Assembly (NCBI RefSeq): GCF_003721225.1
Contig: NZ_RIZI01000114.1
Location: forward strand, 1 to 12,394
DNA: 12,394 bases
Source of the DNA: Acidithiobacillus sulfuriphilus
Lineage (GTDB): Bacteria; Pseudomonadota; Gammaproteobacteria; Acidithiobacillales; Acidithiobacillaceae
Direction: 5' to 3'
Shown: positions 7,712-12,394 of the stretch, piece by piece
How the letters are laid out: each line of letters begins with the position of its first letter
Numbering within the stretch: position 1 is the stretch's first letter
Program-made: the position numbers and the translations under genes
Notes under the pieces: generated by a model
Told to the model about the DNA's origin: nothing
The model's database searches: none
What the model saw: the letters and a program-made list of their open reading frames with translations, nothing else

Positions 7712-7741
7712 GTAGGTCGGGTTAGCGCAGCGTAACCCGAC
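7712..7741 (+). repeat. REP hairpin, left flank of RAYT
   Basis: A GTAG tetranucleotide (7712-7715) is followed directly by a hairpin with 9-bp arms GTCGGGTTA and TAACCCGAC and an 8-nt loop (7716-7741). A GTAG at the hairpin foot is the known recognition signature of RAYT-linked REPs such as those of E. coli. This copy lies 12 bp past the RAYT stop codon. Confidence 0.9.
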
Positions 7742-7753
7742 AATCCACCCACG

Positions 7754-8290
7754 TCATTCATGCCCCACCCCTTTGAAATCCATCGATCCCTGTCCCCAAT
7801 CCGCCGGATACGCCCCGTCTTTAACATACCGGCGGAAACTGGAGTACGGCCATTCCATCGCCGACGACGCATACCCATGCTTCACTGGATTGAAATGGAT
7901 GTAATCGGCATGCCGGGCGAAGTCCGTTTCATCCCTCAACGCGTGCTCCCAATACCGGTGCTGCCATATGGCCTGTTGTCGCTTCGTCACCCGCGCGCGG
8001 TTCGGCACCGCACGCAATGCCGGGTCGCAATGTTTGGTGAACCACGTCTTGATCAGGCGCCAGCGTGTCGCGAAGTCTGCATCGCCCGGCGACAGGCTCC
8101 ATATGCAGTGCAGGTGATCGGGCAGAACCACCATCGCATCCAATGCGAATGGGTGCGCCGACCGTACCACACGGAAGGCCATGCGCAGAATGTCCACCGC
8201 CTCTGCCGAGGCCAACAGCGGTCGCCGTTGCTCCGTCACCAAGGTGAAAAAGAACGACCCCCCGGGAATGAATGCGCGTCGATAGTTCAT
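7754..8290 (-). CDS. REP-associated tyrosine transposase (RAYT, Y1/HUH family)
   Basis: This protein of about 178 residues belongs to the Y1 transposase family that cuts and rejoins single-stranded REP DNA through a 5'-phosphotyrosine. From the ATG at 8290, the HUH metal site is LPDHLHCIW (H59 and H61). The likely catalytic Tyr is Y130 in DYIHFNPVKHGY, after the RAYT-typical stretch WQHRYWEHALRDETDF. I start at the ATG at 8290 (NYRRAFIPGG, the usual RAYT N-terminus). A TTG two codons upstream at 8296 is the only extension and lies almost against a REP hairpin. No strong ribosome site is seen. All key residues are intact, so it may be active. REP hairpins with GTAG feet flank it on both sides, and two more copies lie in hsdM. 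It has no role in restriction and is an insertion into the operon. Confidence 0.93.
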   Translation of the reverse strand: MNYRRAFIPGGSFFFTLVTEQRRPLLASAEAVDILRMAFRVVRSAHPFALDAMVVLPDHLHCIWSLSPGDADFATRWRLIKTWFTKHCDPALRAVPNRARVTKRQQAIWQHRYWEHALRDETDFARHADYIHFNPVKHGYASSAMEWPYSSFRRYVKDGAYPADWGQGSMDFKGVGHE

Positions 8291-8301
8291 TGCCAATCCA
8301 T

Positions 8302-8331
8302 GTCGGGTTACGCTGCGCTAACCCGACCTAC
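8302..8331 (-). repeat. REP hairpin, right flank of RAYT (inverted)
   Basis: This is the exact reverse complement of the copy at 7712-7741, with its GTAG foot on the minus strand at 8331-8328. It sits just before the transposase start, so a hairpin would form close to the ribosome entry site of the RAYT mRNA and could limit its translation. Confidence 0.9.
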
Positions 8332-8355
8332 AAGACTGCACATTAACCGCAAGCG

Positions 8356-8385
8356 GTAGGTCGGGTTAGCGTAGCATAACCCGAC
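8356..8385 (+). repeat. REP hairpin, second copy between hsdS and RAYT
   Basis: It has the same GTAG foot and 9-bp arms as the left-flank copy, with two substitutions confined to the loop region (GTAGCA in place of GCAGCG). It ends 14 bp beyond the hsdS stop codon. In the minus-strand transcript its hairpin follows hsdS and could stabilise the hsdMS message or reduce read-through into the downstream unit. Confidence 0.88.
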
Positions 8386-8399
8386 GCATGTCTGGCCGA

Positions 8400-9686
8400 T
8401 CATGACGTGCCGCCCTTTTCGGTTTCGGCAACTGGCACCCGCACGCGGCCGGTCAGGAGGTCGTGCATGAGACCGTGTTTTTGTTGGCGGAGTTTTTCAA
8501 TATCCTCTTGCGTTGTAGTCATCAGTGCATCTTGGGTTAGAAGAATCCCCGCGATAATTTCCTGTTCAAGGCTTGGCGGAACAGCGCATCGATAACCCGA
8601 CATCTCATCACGATTGATTTTTGGGAAGCCGCTTCGCATTGAAACGCTTTCCGCGAATTTCGAAAAGTGATCACCAAGCACGACCCCAAGAAGATAACGT
8701 GGATTCACCCCACTAACTGGTCGTAGCGGATACATGTCGGCACTACACAACCCTGTGAAATCTGCGAGTATCGCCTTTCGAAGATAAGGACGAATTTTGC
8801 TGTAAACAATGTCGCCAGGTTGAAAGGTGTATTTCCCACTTATTGCGCCTTGTTCACGGGCTGTTTGTATCCCCAGGAGCCGACCCGTCTCCTTCTCAAT
8901 GTGATCAGGCGCGACCAATGTCCATTCCGAGAACTGAGATTGACGCGGATCTACCTGACCTGATGGAAAGGCTATGAGGTCAACCAGCCGCTTCACTTCC
9001 CACTCCTTCGGAATCCACCCCAGCGGGGATTCTTTGTAGAGGTCGGGGGCTTGCTCGCGGGTGGGGCGGAGGTGGGCGTCGGGGGTGACGCCGCGGGTGA
9101 ACAGGTCGTGCATCAGCCCCGCCTTGATCTGCTGATGCTTCGCAATCAGCGCCTCGGTCTGCTCTATCGCTTCGTCCAGCGTCGAAAGGATTTCGGCGAT
9201 GCGGTTTTGTACCGGTGGTTCGAAATCTGGGACTTCAAGTCGCCTGATATCAGATGAATTGATCGCGGGATAGTTTGATCCAACCGAGTAGCGCTCGATT
9301 TGTTGCGCGACGTTATCGCTCAAGATGCTATATAGAACGAAGCGGGAATCGGTTCCGTTGGTTGCCCTGAGTACAGCGAACCCCGTGGATGCGGCGAAGT
9401 TACCTTCTGGGAGATCGCAATATGCGAATGCCTTGAGGTTAGGGCGGACAGTGGACATTAATACATCACCACTCTTGACTACCCGACGTGCTCGGCTAGG
9501 CGCATCCCGGTACTCAATCGGAGCACTAGATATCGAAAGTCGCCCATTAGCAGCAGATGCGATATCGATGTAATGAAACCGATGGTCACCCGGTGTACCA
9601 GACGGTAGCGATTCTGGGTCTATTAAGACCATCGTTCCAAGTAGCCGCTTGCCTACCTTGCTTGGTCGGGGCAAAAGCTTACTCAT
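8400..9686 (-). CDS. hsdS: Type I restriction-modification specificity subunit
   Basis: HsdS reads the bipartite DNA target and holds two HsdM subunits. The 428-residue protein has two target-recognition domains (about 1-155 and 225-372). They are separated by a conserved helical spacer (NRIAEILSTLDEAIEQ, then HQQIKAGLMHDLFTRGV at 184-200). The C-terminus carries a second conserved helix ending RQQKHGLMHDLLTGRV (400-415). The LMHDL repeats mark the two pseudo-symmetric halves. Length is normal and both halves look intact. The ATG at 9686 overlaps the hsdM end by 8 bp (ATGAGTAA). The coding DNA of both recognition domains is visibly richer in A+T than the spacer and neighbouring genes, which fits domain exchange between alleles. 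The recognition sequence cannot be predicted from this reading. Confidence 0.95.
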   Translation of the reverse strand: MSKLLPRPSKVGKRLLGTMVLIDPESLPSGTPGDHRFHYIDIASAANGRLSISSAPIEYRDAPSRARRVVKSGDVLMSTVRPNLKAFAYCDLPEGNFAASTGFAVLRATNGTDSRFVLYSILSDNVAQQIERYSVGSNYPAINSSDIRRLEVPDFEPPVQNRIAEILSTLDEAIEQTEALIAKHQQIKAGLMHDLFTRGVTPDAHLRPTREQAPDLYKESPLGWIPKEWEVKRLVDLIAFPSGQVDPRQSQFSEWTLVAPDHIEKETGRLLGIQTAREQGAISGKYTFQPGDIVYSKIRPYLRKAILADFTGLCSADMYPLRPVSGVNPRYLLGVVLGDHFSKFAESVSMRSGFPKINRDEMSGYRCAVPPSLEQEIIAGILLTQDALMTTTQEDIEKLRQQKHGLMHDLLTGRVRVPVAETEKGGTS

Positions 9687-10627
9687 ACCCCAACTCCACC
9701 AAAAATCCCCTCAGCTTCGCCGCCGCCTCATCCCGCTTCGCCTCGATCTGTTTCGCCGTGACGGCGTACTTGCCGTGCAGGTTTTCCAGCGCGGCGATGC
9801 AGGCGCGCTGGTCGGCGCGCAGGTAGCCTTCATAGGTCTGCAGCAGCAGGCGGTGCAGGCGATCCAGGATCACGCCCCTGGCTTCGTCGGTGCTGATTTT
9901 TTCGCGGGCGGCGGCGACGAGTTCTTCCTGCTTTTTCTCGGTGGCGCGCAGTTCCGCCTTGAGCTGTTTGGCTTCGTCTTCCAGCGCCTTGTGGCGGGCG
10001 AGGCGTTTTTCGATTGCGTCGGCCTCGGCCAGGTAGGTGGTCAGCTCGTCCTTGTCACCTTCCTTTTTGGCGAGCTTGGCGCTGGCCCTGGCTTCTTTCA
10101 GCTTGGACTTGAGGGCTTTGACTTCGTCGCCGGGCAGCACGCCGCTGTCGTCGCTGTCTTCGTAGTCCTCTTCATCGGCGGCGGCAAAGAGGGCGGCGAG
10201 TTCGGCCAGGCGCAGGCGCTTCTGCTCCATCTCGGCCAGCAGTTCGGGAAACTGGCTGGCGAGGATGTCGGCGTCGGGGATCAGCTCCGGCCCCCAGCCG
10301 CTGGCGGCAATGGATTTGAGGTCGGCCTTGAGGTCGTCCATATAGCGGGCGAAGGCGCCGCGTATCTGGTGGCCGGTGAGCAGGGTGTTGGCGGCGAAGG
10401 ATTGCTCGATGCCCGCGAGCAGGGCGCGGCGCAGTTCGTAGACGTTGCCTTTCTGGCTGTTGGCCGGCGCAAGGGCCACGACCAACGGCAGGTTGGCTTG
10501 CCACCAGGTTTCCAGGGTTTGCAGGAAAGCGCTGTGGGCGGCGGCTACGCCGGGGTCGGTTTTGACGATCTCGGCGATGGCGCGGCGGTCGGCGATTTCG
10601 GGAGCGAAGTCGGCGTACATGGAACCC

Positions 10628-10657
10628 GTAGGTCGGGTTAGCGCAGCGTAACCCGAC
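10628..10657 (+). repeat. REP hairpin within hsdM
   Basis: This is base-for-base the same as the RAYT-flanking copy at 7712-7741, including the GTAG foot (10628-10631). On the hsdM coding strand it is translated as SGYAALTRPT without a stop. Its identity with the RAYT-linked copies indicates recent spread or ongoing homogenisation. Confidence 0.92.
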
Positions 10658-10706
10658 ATTTTTTCGCGGACCTGATGAGGTGGCGTCGGTGCGTCCGCTG
10701 GGGTTT

Positions 10707-10740
10707 GTTGGGTTACGCCCTGCGGGCTAACCCAACCTAC
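10707..10740 (-). repeat. Divergent REP hairpin within hsdM (inverted partner)
   Basis: On the minus strand a GTAG foot (10740-10737) leads into 9-bp arms GTTGGGTTA/TAACCCAAC enclosing an extra GCCC/GGGC stem with a 3-nt loop. A C-to-T change in one arm (GTCGGG to GTTGGG) is matched by the compensating change in the other, so pairing is preserved. With the copy at 10628-10657 it forms an inverted pair around a 49-bp spacer. It encodes VGWVSPQGVTQ in the hsdM frame. Confidence 0.88.
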
Positions 10741-11507
10741 ATTTTTATTGGGGCGCGGCACGAAGCAGCGCTCGCGCAGGCCGGGGTAGTTGCGCCAGTA
10801 GCGTGCGAGGGCGTCGATTTCCGTCACGGGCACGCCGCCGTGCAGGTGGGCGCGCACGTCGTGGGGTTCTGGCGGCGGGGCGTTGTCGACGTAGCGGCGG
10901 ATGTTGCAGTTGTAGTCTTCGGCGGCGATTTCTTCCACCGGCACGCGGCGGGCGTAGGCCGGTACGTCCGCTCCACCCTGGGCGAGGCTGCGGTAGACGT
11001 GGACGATCTTGGCGATGTCTTCCGGGCGCAGGAAGTTTTGCGCCTTGCCTTCGCGGTATTCGCGGTCGGCGTTGATGAAGAGGATGTGCTTGCGGGTGGC
11101 GGCGTCCTTCTTGTTCATCACCAGCACGCAGGCGGGGATGCCGGTGCCGTAGAACAGCCCGGCGGGCAGGCCGATCACCGCCTCCAGCCAGCCGCGTTCG
11201 ATGAAGTGCTTGCGCGCTTCCTTCTCCTCGCCGCCGCGGAACAGCACGCCGTGGGGCATGACGGTGCCATCTTGCCGTCGGCCTTGAGCACGGCGAGCAT
11301 GTGCTGCACGAACATGAGGTCGGCCTTCTTGCCCTTCTCCGGCATCCATACGGCGAAGCGGCCGGGGTATTCGATGTCCTTCTTGATGTAGTTCTGGCTG
11401 AAGGGCGGATTGGCGAGCACGCGGTCGTAACGTTTCAGTTCGTTACTTTCGGCTTTGTGCTGCGGGCGGCGCAGGGTGTCCTCCTGGCGGATGTCGGCGT
11501 GGGCAAT

Positions 11508-11539
<32 letters not shown>

Positions 11540-12274
11540 ACCAGGTGGTGCCGATGCTCTCCTGCCCGAACAGCGACAGGTCGCGCGGGTCGCCGCCGCA
11601 TTCGCGGATGTAGTCGCGGGTCTGGATCAGCATGCCGCCCGAGCCGACGGTCGGGTCGTACACACTCATGCCGGGCTGCGGATCGACGATCTCGACCAGG
11701 GTGCGCACCACGTCCGCCGGGGTGTAGAACTCGCCCGCCTTCTTGCCGGCGGAGTCGGCGAAGAACTTGATCAGGTATTCGTAAGCCGCGCCGAGCAGAT
11801 CGGGGAACTCGAAGTTCTCGTCGCGCAGCGGGATTTTTTCGAAATTCTGGATGAAGTTGGCGAGGGTGTCGTCGTCGAGCGTGCGCTGGCCGATCTTCTT
11901 GTTGAAGTTGATGCCCTTGAGCACGTCCTGCAGGGCATCGACGTTGGCATCTTCGAGAGCTTCGAGCGCCTTGTTGAGCGTGGTGCCGACGTTGGTCTTG
12001 AGATGGCGGAGCGTCGACCAGTGTGCTTCGGGCGGCACAAAAAAGGTGTATTTGTCCGGATTGGTGAGCAGCGCGGCGATGACGTCATCCGCCATGCCCC
12101 TGACCTTCAGATCGCGGCCGAGCTGCTCGCGTTCCTGATCGAAGAGGTCGGAGAGCCGCTTCAGGAACAGCATGCCGAAGATGTATTCCTTGTACTCCGA
12201 GGCGTCCATGTTGCCGCGCAGGTCGTCGCAGGCGCGGAACAGCAGGCTGGAAAGCTGGCTTAAGGTGAGCTTGG

Positions 12275-12394
12275 TCATGCGGTCATTCCGAGTGCGTGTT
12301 GTAGCCAGCCCCCGGTGTCAGGGTAGTTGTCGCCTCTCTGAAATGGAGTCAGGCGTAGGGTGGGGGCGGAAAGTGGATTATCGAGATGAAACAT
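12275..12394 (-). CDS. C-terminal part of an upstream gene coupled to hsdM (window edge)
   Basis: The minus strand is open from the right edge to a TGA at 12277-12275 (39 codons, ending [12 protein letters not shown]). The TGA overlaps the hsdM ATG as ATGA, the same junction seen at two other boundaries of this locus. That spacing suggests a real cistron translated just before hsdM. The edge bases happen to read ATG, so it could also be a short ORF starting there. I do not recognise the family. The hsdM ribosome site (GGA about ten bases before its ATG) lies inside it. Confidence 0.45.
   Translation of the reverse strand: MFHLDNPLSAPTLRLTPFQRGDNYPDTGGWLQHALGMTA

Larger units (their letters stand above)
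7712..8385. mobile_element. REP-RAYT module (transposase gene within its cognate REP hairpins)
   Basis: A RAYT gene lies between REP hairpins in opposite orientation (7712-7741 and 8302-8331), with a third REP at 8356-8385 in the same orientation as the first. This is the layout of REP-RAYT units, in which a domesticated single-copy Y1 transposase is thought to spread REP sequences. The module separates hsdS from the regulator gene. I see no clear target duplication at its edges. Confidence 0.8.

Noticed and set aside
8583..8603. Partial REP-like sequence in hsdS (TAACCCGACAT at 8593-8603 preceded by AGCGCA)
   Set aside because: Only one hairpin arm matches, the GTAG foot and other arm are absent, and the bases encode the normal end of the second recognition domain. 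Chance similarity is the simpler reading.
9649..10641. Plus-strand ORF of 330 codons opposite hsdM
   Set aside because: Its Gly/Val/Phe-rich repeats arise from the complement of the hsdM coiled-coil codons, and no start signal or domain is visible.
11255..11275. Programmed ribosomal frameshift in hsdM
   Set aside because: There is no slippery heptamer, internal Shine-Dalgarno-like stimulator or strong downstream structure at the junction, and such control is not known for HsdM. Mutation or sequence error is more likely.

Overview
The window is GC-rich DNA whose genes are short-spaced or overlapping. The long ORFs, the HDOD regulator and the REP/RAYT element suggest a proteobacterium (gamma, beta or Acidithiobacillia grade), but I cannot name a genus from sequence alone. 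Every convincing gene lies on the minus strand, so the locus reads from right to left.

The main content is a type I restriction-modification locus. In transcription order it holds: the end of an upstream gene at the right edge (stop 12275-12277, ATGA overlap with the next start); hsdM (12278-9679); hsdS (9686-8400, 8-bp overlap with hsdM); a REP-associated tyrosine transposase (RAYT, about 8290-7754) inside its own REP hairpins; a small winged-helix regulator (about 7649-7257); an AlbA_2/Schlafen-like ATP-binding protein (7260-5704, ATGA overlap); hsdR (about 5711-2457, 8-bp overlap); and a YgjP-type zinc metallopeptidase (2460-1756, ATGA overlap). A 219-bp gap follows, then an HDOD-GAF signalling gene (1536-85) that is probably chromosomal and outside the R-M unit. 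The leftmost 84 bases may hold the tail of a plus-strand ORF.

Two lesions mark hsdM. One base is missing near 11265/11266, which splits the frame after the catalytic motifs. Further on, an inverted pair of REP hairpins (10628-10740) sits inside the gene, and its sequence stays open in the hsdM frame, adding about 40 residues. The same REP family flanks the RAYT 2.3 kb away and separates hsdMS from the regulator-AlbA_2-hsdR-peptidase unit.

Upstream of the winged-helix gene are two tandem palindromes of form ATGCCC-N5-GGGYAT, exactly 21 bp apart. The first fills the spacer of a plausible promoter. This suggests that the regulator represses its own unit, so that the nuclease subunit is controlled apart from the methylase and specificity subunits. 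If the hsdM frameshift is real, the whole R-M system is probably silent, because HsdR needs the HsdM2-HsdS core to act.
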